Translations under genes and position numbers: made by a program
Notes under the pieces: generated by a model
Database searches by the model: none
What the model saw: the letters and a program-made list of their open reading frames with translations, nothing else
Told to the model about the DNA's origin: nothing
Shown here: piece by piece, positions 1 through 9,039 of the stretch
Position numbering within the stretch: the first letter of the stretch is position 1
Layout of the letters: each line of letters opens with the position of its first letter
Assembly (NCBI RefSeq): GCF_905171775.1
Contig: NC_053499.1
Coordinates: forward strand, 81,304,907-81,368,906
Direction of reading: 5' to 3'
Length of the DNA stretch: 64,000 bases
Origin: Rana temporaria
Taxonomy: Eukaryota > Chordata > Amphibia > Anura > Ranidae

Positions 1-265
1 GTGTATAGTACTGGTGATCCTGTTGGTAACCATACTGTTGTCCCCCTTGATAATCTTGTCGATTTTGCGGAGGTTTAGGCTGTTTCTGATTATTCTTATT
101 TTTCCAAGCAGGTTTTCTCGGAGATTTAGATCTTGGTTTTTGATTTCTTTGGTGCCCTACCATCTGCGCAATGAGTTGTTTCTTTTCTTTTCCATGAGCG
201 GTGTCTGTGTGGAGGAGATCCCTTATCTGTGAAGCAGGAGTGTGTCTGTGATCACATCGGATTTT
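1..265 (-). pseudogene. PLE ORF1 fragment, inverted
   Basis: Read on the minus strand, one frame stays open from about 265 to the window edge. It gives a Lys/Gln/Asn-rich basic peptide with NQKPRSKSPRKPAWKN, ending in a Gln/Tyr-rich stretch (GGQQYGYQQDHQYY). Its composition matches the basic, low-complexity ORF1 tail that precedes ORF2 in the two other PLE units of this window. It lies head-to-head with the plus-strand PLE that starts near 600. I infer a 5' inversion or a second, oppositely oriented PLE copy. The function of ORF1 in this family is not established; nucleic-acid binding is a guess from its charge. Confidence 0.5.
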
Positions 266-600
266 TTATCACTGCACTGAACTGGATGTTGTTTTTCAAT
301 TGAACCACTGGTGCACATCTTAAGCACAATTGGACATATTTTGTGGATTTGTTCTTATATTGTTTTTTCTGTGTTATTATACCCAGAGCTTTAATCACTG
401 TTTAGCACGGTTGGCATCATTATTTAAGTTAGTAATTAGCGCAATTATTTACATATTTCACTTTTTCACTTTGTTTGACCCACTACAATATTTTTGCAGC
501 TTTTTATTATTTGGTGATTTATTAATGGTATATTTTTGATTATTTAATTTAGCGCTGTAGTATCATTTTTCACATATTGTCACCGGTCATTTTTTCACTA
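266..600 (+). repeat. PLE terminal (pLTR-like) segment
   Basis: An AT-rich stretch without coding signal. It contains TTTAGCGCTGTAGTATCATT near 550-570. The same AGCGCTGT...TATCATTTTT core occurs at the 3' end of the pLTR of the PLE at 21005-27708, and TTTAGCGCTGT occurs in the one at 45257-50950. I therefore read it as the end of a pLTR that sits in front of a 5'-truncated PLE unit, the tandem arrangement usual for PLEs. Confidence 0.5.
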
Positions 601-830
601 TCACCAGGGACTATTATCAGTATGATAATAGAAGAAGTCCCATACCCACGCATAACAAATATGAGCCACTGGATAATTATAGAGAGGAAAATGATTCACG
701 TTCTTTTTTAGAGTATCGTCGGAGCGAGAGAACTCCTCCACGGTACGATCAAATGACACATATGCGAAGCCCCAACGAAAGAGAGGATGCAGAGGTGGAC
801 ACAAGGTCCAAAAGAAGAAAAGTCCAGTAG
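561..830 (+). pseudogene. PLE ORF1, C-terminal remnant
   Basis: The frame is open from 561 to the TAG at 828-830. From about 603 it reads as a Tyr/Arg-rich peptide (RDYYQYDNRRSPIPTHNKYE) and ends in an NLS-like SKRRKVQ. The PLE at 21005 has a matching ORF1 end (NSYEPLRE, then NRKRRKREHE). There is no convincing start codon, and the sequence before 600 is pLTR-like, so this unit is 5'-truncated. It overlaps the ORF2 frame, which lies at -1 relative to it. Confidence 0.55.
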
Positions 831-835
831 GGGAG

Positions 836-3112
836 GGCATTTACAACATTAGTGGGATTGAACTAACACGTACGGAACTTTTAACATTGGATAAAGGGCT
901 CAAGTTTGCACCAAAACGCAACCTAAGCAAATTTGATGTCTATGTAGATATACAGAAGTATACCAGGAAGCTAAATATCAAAAAATATATGATGAACCAA
1001 CCCATTAAAGGAGCACAGGATCAAAATCTTCTGGGGAGAGTCCAACACAGCCAACTGAGGAATAAATCATTATTTAACCCTCAGGTTCATAATAATGAAC
1101 ATGTTGAAGTTTTTAATAAATTGGTACTTAGAGACCTGGATAAATTGAAAATAAAAAAAGTCCCTGATTCCAAAAGTATACACAAAGGAATAAAAGAATT
1201 AGAGGAAAATAAACAGGTCATAATTAGACCTGCGGATAAAGGAGGAGCTATAGTGGTACTTTCAAAAGAATATTATTATGAAGAATTGGAAAATCAATTG
1301 CAAGATTCTAGTACGTACATCAAATTGAGAGGAAACCCTACGAATGAATACAAGGAAGAACTAATTGATTTGGTACAAAGAGGAAGGGACAAAGGAGTAC
1401 TTCATAAAAGAGAATTTAAGTACTTAGTCCCTGATAATTGTAGGGTGCCTATTATATATACAATTCCGAAGATTCATAAGGACCCTCTGAGACCTCCATG
1501 TAGACCCATTATCAATGGTATTCAGTCCATAAATGCAAGATTAGGACAGTATGTAGACAAGTTCATTCAACCTTTGGTCCCACAAACAAGGGCCTACCTA
1601 AGGGACACCAAACATCTGATTCAGATTTTGGACACTGTAAAAGTTGAAACATCGGAGAACTACCTACTAGCAACTGCTGATGTGTCCTCGCTCTATACTG
1701 TTATCAATCATATAGAAGCAATTCAGGCATCAAAATGGGCTCTAAACAAATTTGGGTCACTTGTGTCTAAACAGAATAGATTCATGTTGAGATGTTTGGC
1801 ATTTGGCCTACAACATAACTATTTTTGGTATAGACAGAAGTATTACCGGCAATTAAATGGCATTGGCATGGGGGCTAAATACGCACCTAGTGTTGCCAAT
1901 GTCTTTATGGCCGAGTGGGAGGAAGTTGCTATTTATCAGAACTTGCCAGATCAATTGGTTCTGTATAAAAGATTCATTGATGATTGTATTCTCATATGGA
2001 AGGGAGATGCTGAATCATTAGTCCAATTCTTTGAGAAACTGAATCTTAATCAGAAAAATATTGTACTTACTTATACTATTAATGATAAAAAGATACAATT
2101 TCTGGATTTAGAAATTACACTTGAAGCTCATAAGATTATTACGAAAACCTTTTTCAAACCGGCAGAACGGAATAGTTATATTCCGGTAGATAGTTGCCAT
2201 CATGACCCATGGCTCATCAACATACCGAAAGGTCAGCTAGTAAGAATTCGCAGGAATTGTACCGATCCCCAGACCTATTTGGAACAAGCCAATTGGATTG
2301 GCGAGAAATTTACCAAAAAAGGATATGATAGTAGTTTCATACAGATGCAAATAAAAAACGTGTTGGACATACCCAGAGAGACATTAATTGAAGATAAGAT
2401 AACAAGTAAAACCATGGACGACCATATACCAATTATTTTGAATTATAATGTCCAACATAGACAATTGGAATCGATCTTCAAACGGCATTGGTCCATATTG
2501 CAAGCTGACCAACAGCTACAATGTATACTTCCAAGTATGCCAAGGGTAATCTATAGACGTGCTCCCTCTTTGAGGGATTTGGTGGCAAAAAATGTACCCG
2601 ATCCTCCCACCAAATCAAACACCCTAACCTTTTTTCAAGGAAAGGGTTTTTTCCCTTGTAAAAGGTGTTTTGCCTTCAAGAAGACCAATTTTAATGGCCA
2701 AAAGTTTTCCAGTTTCACGTCCAATGTTACACAAAAGGAATACCAAATAAAAGATCTAATAACATGTAGGACTAAGGGAGTTGTCTATGCTCTACAATGT
2801 CCGTGTTCTTTGCAGTACATTGGCCGCACTAAAAGACCTTTATGGAAGAGGCTTAGGGAACACGTTCAAAATATTGAAAAGGGCTTCCCGAATCATAATG
2901 TGTCGCGCCATTTCGCTTCGTGCCATAATATGAACCCCAAAGATCTTAAATTTTGGGCAATTGATAAATATAATCCCCACTGGAGAGGTAGCCATATGGT
3001 ACGGACACTAAGTCAGTCAGAATCAAGATAGATACATGAAATGAGGTCTTTATCGCCCAATGGGTTAAATATAGAATTCGACCTCAATTGTTTCATCCTC
3101 CATCCTGAGTGA
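836..3112 (+). pseudogene. PLE ORF2: reverse transcriptase + GIY-YIG
   Basis: This would be the replicase of a Penelope-like retroelement: reverse transcription primed at a nick made by the GIY-YIG nuclease. RT motifs are in order: ADVSSLYTVI, GIGMGAKYAPSVANVFMAEW and the catalytic YKRFIDD. A Cys pair (FPCKRC) follows, then the GIY-YIG module (GVVYALQCPCSLQYIGRT, then R and EH). Homology with the PLE at 23381 begins about 17 codons before the first TTG/ATG-like start, so the reading frame probably opens near 836 without its own ATG. A single TAG at 3029-3031 cuts off the last 26 codons; the frame stays open beyond it, to the TGA at 3110-3112, and keeps the family's C-terminal NGLNIEFDLNCFI. 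Apart from that stop the frame is open throughout, so decay is recent. Its 3' UTR and pLTR are missing, because DIRS sequence follows directly. Confidence 0.9.
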
Positions 3113-3306
3113 ATGCTCATTCTACAAGGGCAGTCTCGGCTTTCTGGGCAGCAAGGGCTAATGTTTTGTTGAAGACGGTGTGCAGGGCCGCCACCTGGTC
3201 TTCTCACCATACGTTCCTCAGACACTACCATATTGGTCCAGGAGCTCTCACGAGTGTTGAGTTCCGAAGAAGGGCAGTTCAGGCTGCTATATCCTCTTCT
3301 AATTAA
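3113..3306 (+). pseudogene. DIRS tyrosine recombinase, C-terminal fragment
   Basis: The encoded AHSTRAVSAFWAARANVLLK, CRAATWSS and FLRHYH are the last boxes of the tyrosine recombinase (YR) of DIRS-type retrotransposons. They contain the His-x-x-Arg box (HSTR, 3118-3129) and the presumed nucleophilic Tyr (HY, about 3223-3228). In DIRS elements the YR inserts a circular cDNA by site-specific recombination. Only about 65 codons remain, and the upstream side is cut by the PLE. The inverted terminal-type repeats expected after a DIRS YR follow directly. Confidence 0.75.
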
Positions 3307-3354
3307 ACATTTATTGTTAAGCATCATCCCACCCATGTCAGCTAGTTATTTATC

Positions 3355-3625
3355 ACAGGTATGCTGCCATGGAGGCACCAGGAAAACGCAAAATTGTATC
3401 AAACTTACCAGTAATTTTCCTTTCCTGGTGCCTATCCATGGCAGCATACGCTCCCACCCTCGGTATTCTATATTACGGAGAATGTTGGGGGAGGGACTAT
3501 GTCTTTAATTTATGCTATTCACTAGTCCTGAAGGAGGAGTCGAGGCGGAGCTCTATCACAGGTATGCTGCCATGGATAGGCACCAGGAAAGGAAAATTAC
3601 TGGTAAGTATGATACAATTTTCCAT
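3355..3625. repeat. DIRS-type terminal repeats
   Basis: Three related copies of one sequence: direct at 3355-3395 (ACAGGTATGCTGCCATGG), inverted at 3392-3452 (CCATGGCAGCATAC) and direct again at 3558-3623. Each joins a CATGG core to the block GGAAAATTACTGGTAAG. Mixed direct and inverted copies downstream of a YR fit the inverted terminal repeat plus internal complementary region of DIRS elements. Confidence 0.65.
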
Positions 3626-4142
3626 TTTATTTAGGTGTATAGTTTCTGGCAAAAATATTAGGTGAAGATAATCTAGCCTTTAATATTAGTATTATAGGAT
3701 ATTTTTACATTAAGTGGTTACATTTGTTAATTAGGGTCAGTTCAAACATTTGTTTATAGGATTGGGTATGTTAAGAGTTATATTTATCAATTAAATTATT
3801 GCCCAAATAAGGACATATTAAAAATCCTAAGCAAGAATGTCACAAGATTTGCTGGTTGGAAGCTGAAGAGTGGAACATTTGAGTGGAGAGTGGAAAACAG
3901 TTTTTAAGATCTTTTCTGTCAATTTTTAAATAGCCTTATTTTTTTTTCTCTTTCCTTCCTTCAGACTACTAATTAAGGGGATGGGTTAATTGGTCACAGG
4001 TGATACAGGTCCTATATTACTTTCTGTAGAACTAATTTTTAATCTTACTCATCATTGAGCTTTCACTTTTTGCTTGCTGGAACTCTGACCAAATGGAACT
4101 TGACTAAGTGGTGAGTTAAAAACCAGAGTTGAAAACTGAAGA
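3626..4142. other. AT-rich intergenic stretch, nothing recognised
   Basis: No open frame, repeat motif or RNA gene was recognised in this AT-rich segment between the DIRS tail and the foldback element. Confidence 0.5.
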
Positions 4143-6280
4143 TTACAGTAGGTGACCGCGATATTGTGTCAATCTCGCTCCCTTTCTCGGCGAGATTGAC
4201 CACCTACGAGCCCCATCGTGGGAGCCAGCGCCGAGCTGGAGACAAAGCCTGGAGACAAAGCCATCATAGAAGCGACGGGAGATCTGACTTGGATTCCCGC
4301 CAATTATAGCTGCGGCATTTGGTATGCATCCTGAGAGGGAGAACTCCACGCCAATTTTTAAATAAAAAAACGAGCATACCAGGCCCTTAGGTCTGGTATG
4401 GGTTGTAAGGAGACCCCCCTATGCCGAAAAACCGATGTAGGGGGTCCCCCTACAATCCATACCAGACCCGTATCCAAAGAACGCTACCCGGCCGGACAGG
4501 AAAGGAGTGGGGTCGAGCGAGCGCCCCCCCTCCTGAGCCGTACCAGGCCGCATGCCCTCAACATGGGGGGGTTGGGTGCTCTGGGGCAGGGGGGCACACT
4601 GCGGGGCCCCCCCACCCCAGAGCACCCTGTCCCCATGTTGATAAGGACAGGGCCTCTTCCCAACAACCCTGGCCGTTGGTTGTCGGGGTCTGCGGGCGGG
4701 GGGCTTATCGGAATCTGGGAGCCCCCTCAAATAAGGGAGCCCCCAGATACCGGCCCCCCACCCTAAGTGAATGAATATGGGGTACATCGTACCCCTACCC
4801 ATTCACCTGGAGGCAAAGTGTAAAAGTAAATAAACACGACACAGGGTTTTTAAAATAATTTATTAGTCTTCTCCGGGGGCCCCCCCTGTCTTCTTTAGCT
4901 CTTTTAGCAGGTGGGGCTTCTTCTTCACCGCCGTCTGGTTCTCTTCCGCTCTCGTGGGGGTCTTCTCCGCTCTCCGGGGGGTCTTCTCTGCTCTCGGGGG
5001 GGTCTTCTTCTATCTTCTCTGCTGTTGACTCGGCGCACCCCGGTTCTTCTCCCGCTCTCCGGTGCCTTCTCCTTCAGGGCTAGGTAACACGTGGGTAGGT
5101 ACCGGAGCATGATGGGACTGTGACATCACAAGAGAGGCCTATATAAATCGGATGCAAGCCGCGCACCTGTCATTGCAGTGAGAAGAGGTGTCGTGTCAAC
5201 ATCGGGAGAAGGCAGAAGAAGAGAAGAGAAGAAGAAGACGTCACAGAAGAGCGGGCTGGCCACCTGCTAGTAATTGAGCTAACACACGAAGATAGCGGCG
5301 GCCAGCCCTGAAGGAGAAGGCACCGGAGAGCGGGAGAAGAACCGGGGTGCGCCGAAGACCCCCCGAGAGCGGAGAAGACCCCCCGGAGAGCGGAGAAGAG
5401 CCCGGAGAGCGGAGAAGACCCCCCGGAGAGCAGAAGAGAACCAGACGGCGGTGAAGAAGAAGCCCCCCCTGCTAAAAGAGCTAAAGAAGACAGGGGGGGC
5501 CCCCGGAGCAGACTAATAAATTATTTTAAAAACCCTGTGTCGTGTTTATTTACTTTTACACTTTGCCTCCAGGTGAATGGGTAGGGGTACGATGTACCCC
5601 ATATTCATTCACTTAGGGTGGGGGGCCAGTATCTGGGGGCCCCCTTATTTGAGGGGGCTCCCAGATTCCGATAAGCCCCCCGCCCGCAGACCCCGACAAC
5701 CAACGGCCAGGGTTGTCGGGAAGAGGCCCTGTCCTTATCAACATGGGGACAGGGTGCTCTGGGGTGGGGGGGCCCCGCAGTGCGCCCCCCTGCCCCAGAG
5801 CACCCAACCCCCCCATGTTGAGGGCATGTGGCCTGGTACGGCTCAGGAGGGGGGGCACTCGCTCGTCCCCACTCCTTTCCTGGCCGGCCGGGTAGCGTGC
5901 TTTGGATACAGGTCTGGTATGGATTGTAGGGGGACCCCCTACGTCAGTTTTTCAGCGTAGGGGGGGTCTCCTTACAACCCATACCAGACCTAAGGGCCTG
6001 GTATGCTCCTGGGGGGGGAACCCATGTCGGTTTTTTATTTAAAAATTGGCGTGGAGTTCTCCCTCTCAGGATGCATACCAAATGCCGCAGCTAGAATTGG
6101 CAGGAATCCAAGTCGGATCTCCCGTCGCTTCTATGACTCGTTCGCTGGAATGTGCTTTGTCTAATCCAGCGAGTGCGAGATGTCGGCACCATGTCGCCGA
6201 GAATCAGTGCGATGCTGTCGTGCTAGAAACACATTCTCAGCAACATGTACTGTATAACAGCAGTCTTCAAACCTGTAAGT
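4143..6280. mobile_element. Giant foldback (long inverted repeat) element
   Basis: The left arm (about 4268-5081) is the near-perfect reverse complement of the right arm (about 5304-6130). For example, GGTCTGGTATGGGTTGTAAG at 4390 mirrors the block near 5970, and the GC-rich runs at 4440-4750 mirror those at 5620-5950. The outer ends (4143-4267 and 6131-6280) also correspond, but are diverged. The 222-bp loop (5082-5303) is unpaired. Open frames in the arms are Pro/Gly/Arg-rich, occur on both strands and look like by-products of GC-rich repeats, so I call no protein. No transposase is visible, so it would be non-autonomous; I do not recognise the family. Confidence 0.85.
5121..5175 (+). promoter_or_regulatory. 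Pol II-like promoter in the foldback loop
   Basis: A TGACATCAC (CRE-like) box at 5121-5129 precedes TATATAAA at 5140-5147, 11 bp further on. A start site would be expected around 5170-5175. Transcription to the right would cover a GA-rich stretch and then AATAAA at about 5515-5520. The placement inside the only unpaired part of a 2.1-kb palindrome suggests that it belongs to the element. Motif-based only. Confidence 0.5.
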
Positions 6281-6329
6281 AACATCTGGTCATCATAATT
6301 TTCTGTTATTAGTATTGTTGTAACTGGGA

Positions 6330-6470
6330 AAATAGGATTTTTTGTACTCACCTTAAAATCCCTTTCTCTGTCGTCCATGGACGGACACAGCCTCTGTAAT
6401 TCTTGACTTGTGGGTTATGTTCCTGTTCTATAGGAGAGGACTAGGCAGACATGTTAGTTGGGAACAGCAA
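6330..6470. repeat. Possible DIRS terminal-repeat fragment
   Basis: A block with TTTTTTGTACTCACCTTAAA, then CGTCCATGGACGGACACAGC. The CCATGG core with flanking ACTCACC resembles the terminal-repeat layout seen at 3355-3625, but the sequence differs. The assignment rests on general resemblance only. Confidence 0.35.
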
Positions 6471-6585
6471 TCAAAAACTAACTTCACCCCAAACAAACAG
6501 AGCTCCTCAACGGGGAAACCCGAAATGGATAGAGCCGAAAGACCCAAAATAACTGAAAGGCCCAGCGTAACAGACAGGACACCCG

Positions 6586-7098
6586 AAGAAGCTTGGGACA
6601 ATACTACTAAGGTTGTAAATTTAATACATGTAGCCAATTTATCTAAGCTACCATGTGTATTTCTGGAGACAGATGCAGAGAAGGCATTCGACCGGGTTAC
6701 TTGGCAGTTTATTCTTTCGGTCCTGCGATATATAGGGGTGGGAGAAAATATGCTCCGATAGATTTAAAGTATTTATGCCCAACCAAGTGCTCAAGTAAAG
6801 GTAAATGGAGTTCTCTCTTCCTCCTTCGGGATCACCAATGGGACTAGGCAAGGATGCCCACTATCACCCCTCCTTTTCGCACTAGCCCTAGAACCTTTCC
6901 TTTGTAGGATTCAATCAAATCTGGATATCCAGGGAATGACAGTGGAAGGAATTTAATATAAGATCTCAGCATATGCTGATGATATGCTCTTCTCACTGAC
7001 TAATCCAATGATATCTCTTCCTAATTTATATACTGAAATGGAGAGATATAGCACCTTATCATATTTTAAGATTAACCTAACTAAGTCAGAGGCTATGG
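6586..7098 (+). pseudogene. L1/Tx1-type LINE RT fragment (left half)
   Basis: It encodes RT motifs of an L1-clade LINE: ETDAEKAFDRVTW, then (in a shifted frame) TRQGCPLSPLLFALALEPF, and ISAYADDMLFSL with the catalytic YADD. Stops and frameshifts, including the TAG at 6759-6761, make it a relic. It is cut at 7095-7098 by a MITE, resumes at 7485-7507, and then continues at 33900 after about 26 kb of later insertions. Confidence 0.8.
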
Positions 7099-7480
7099 CC
7101 CAGATTCACAAAGACTTACGCCAACGTATCTACTGATACGCCATTGTAAGTCCAAATGTGCGCCGTCGTATCTATGCGCTGATTCTCTAAATCAGATACG
7201 CCTGAATTGTGGCAAGATACGACCGACGTAAGTCTCCTACGCCGTCGTATTTTGGGTGCATATTTACGCTGGCCGCAAGGGGCGCTTCCGTTGATTTACG
7301 CGTCGAATATGTAAATGAGCTAGATACGTCGATTCACGAACGTACTCGCGCCCGTCGCTGTAATCTACGTCGTTTACGTAAGGGCGTTTTTCCGGCGTAA
7401 AGTTAAACCACCAAAAAGCTGGTCTAAGTCGTTTAGGGTATGGACTCTAAAGATACGCCAATCTCTCTGAATCCGGCCCA
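7099..7480. mobile_element. MITE nested in the LINE
   Basis: Its ends are inverted: CCCAGATTCACAAAGACTTA on the left and TGAATCCGGCCCA on the right. ATGG stands on both sides (7095-7098 and 7481-7484), as a 4-bp target duplication would. Removing it restores the LINE frame (SEAM-GIAMSKHM). The interior is CpG-rich (repeated TACGYCGTCGTA words) and non-coding. The superfamily is uncertain. Confidence 0.75.
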
Positions 7481-7507
7481 ATGGGAATAGCAATGTCTAA
7501 GCATATG

Positions 7508-8263
7508 AATAAATAGTGTTGAACAAACACTATAAGTAAACTACTACCTGCCGTGATTGGCTGTGATACATCTGAATATAACAAAATTGAATATTAAAGT
7601 ATTGCTACCAAAATACAACAAATAAACAGTGTGGTGCAAACCAATATGTGCCGTGACTGGCTGTGATTCATGTAATTATGACAAAATCAAGATGAACAAT
7701 GACCATCTAATAATGACCAATCGTGAAAAATAAAAAAATGAAAATGAAAAAAGAAATATAAAAAAATAAAAAATAAAAAAATATCTTTAAATCAAAACAA
7801 ATATATTAATGAAAATCCATCAAATAGTCCCAAATATATAGAGATATTTGTGAAGAGTGAACTTCAAAAGTCTTCTTATAGTGGGAAATATATGAAAATG
7901 GCACCACCTTCCACCAAGTGTACACCCCAGTGTCAGAAATGTAGTCTCCTTACCAGTCGTGCTGACCACAATACGGCGGTCAGGCTAAGCACAGGGTATT
8001 TTAAGTCACCCAAACGACTATATGCTGAAGGTCAGAAGTAATCAGTTTCTGTTGATGGATGTCATTTGGGTTGCGGATTCCATCTGTTAGTCTCCCCACT
8101 GCGGCCAAAATCCTCTGATTGTCGCTGGTAAGAGAACCTGAGATTTCATCCGACAGAAAAAGGTTCACCAGAGACTTGATTTTCGTCACTTTACTCGTCA
8201 CGTCGTGTTCCTGTTGAAGGGAAAGGAATTAATGCTGCTCCTGGAGGTCAGCAGAGTCCTTTG
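7508..8263. mobile_element. Left arm of a palindromic PLE-like element
   Basis: It matches 33399-33745 in inverted orientation over several blocks: the CAGCGACAATCAGAGGATTT region, the GGGTATTTTAAGTCACCCAA region and the outer GTGTTGAACAAACACTATAA end. The left arm keeps about 350 bp that the right arm lacks. A 66-codon minus-strand frame (8001-8201, LFLSDEISGSLTSDNQRIL) is present but unrecognised. CAATGTCTAAGCATATG at 7491-7507 recurs with one mismatch at 33900-33916, so the whole element has a 17-bp target duplication in the LINE. The long variable duplication, the head-to-head symmetry and a TTTAGCGC end motif favour a PLE relic. Confidence 0.65.
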
Positions 8264-8870
8264 TAGACATGTGCACAACAAAAATTTTTGTGTCTTTTTG
8301 TTCCGTTTTTTATTGTTACGTGGATTCGTAATGATCCGTAAAGTTGTATACCATCAATTCTCCTATTCGTACTCGTTCGTACTTTCGTAAAAGTTAAATT
8401 TCCGTTCATACCGAATGATTCGTAATTCTGTTTAATGTTTTTCGTTTATTCGAAATTCGTAATATTGTTTGATAATATTTTTCGTTTATGGAGATTGCTT
8501 TGCCTTTTCGGTTGATACGTAACATTATGTTGTTTCCGTTGATTCGTTATGTTGTTACCGTTCTTAGAATGGATTCGTAATTTTATACTTTCGTAAATAC
8601 ATTGCGGCGTGGACATTCACAATCTGTTATTATTTTGTTGCTATATCCCGTTATCCCGTGCTTTCAATGCATTCGTAATTCCGTAAACACATCGCGGTCA
8701 ATCACAAACAATCTCGTATTTAAGTTACGTCTTCATGACGCGGCTATGGCTAGACGGTCGGCTATATCCTATTCTGTGCTTCGAATGCATTCGTACTTTT
8801 GTAAATACATTGCGGTCATTTGCAATTCGGTTTTAGTTTTGTTTTCATTTTCAACACGCGGCTACTCCCT
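8264..8870 (+). promoter_or_regulatory. Left hAT terminus with TTCGTAA repeats
   Basis: About a dozen ATTCGTA/TTCGTAA/TTCGTAC words lie between 8320 and 8810, after the TAGACATGTGC terminus. Repeated subterminal words are the usual transposase binding sites of hAT elements. The same word is present at the other terminus (33010-33370). The region also lies directly upstream of the Myb/SANT-like gene and could hold its promoter; I see no clear TATA box. Confidence 0.55.
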
Positions 8871-9039
8871 CCGCCCCTGTACTCTATTTTGTTTGGGTGC
8901 ACATTGCACAGTGTACACTGGTGTGGGAGGAGCAAGCTCAGTCAGCGAGCAGAGAGAGAGCAGAGACAGTCAGATTTTGCTTTTTGTAGTTGTTGTTGTT
9001 TGAATTTGTTTGGTTTGGTGTTTTTTTCTTGCAATTAGA

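Noticed and set aside
4398..4802. Pro/Gly/Arg-rich ORFs of 60-127 codons on both strands in the foldback arms
   Set aside because: They occur in mirror copies in both arms and in several frames at once, as expected for GC-rich inverted repeats; no domain or start context supports them.
7209..7400. 63-codon ORF in the MITE at 7099-7480
   Set aside because: The MITE is CpG-rich and its words repeat; no start context or homology is evident.
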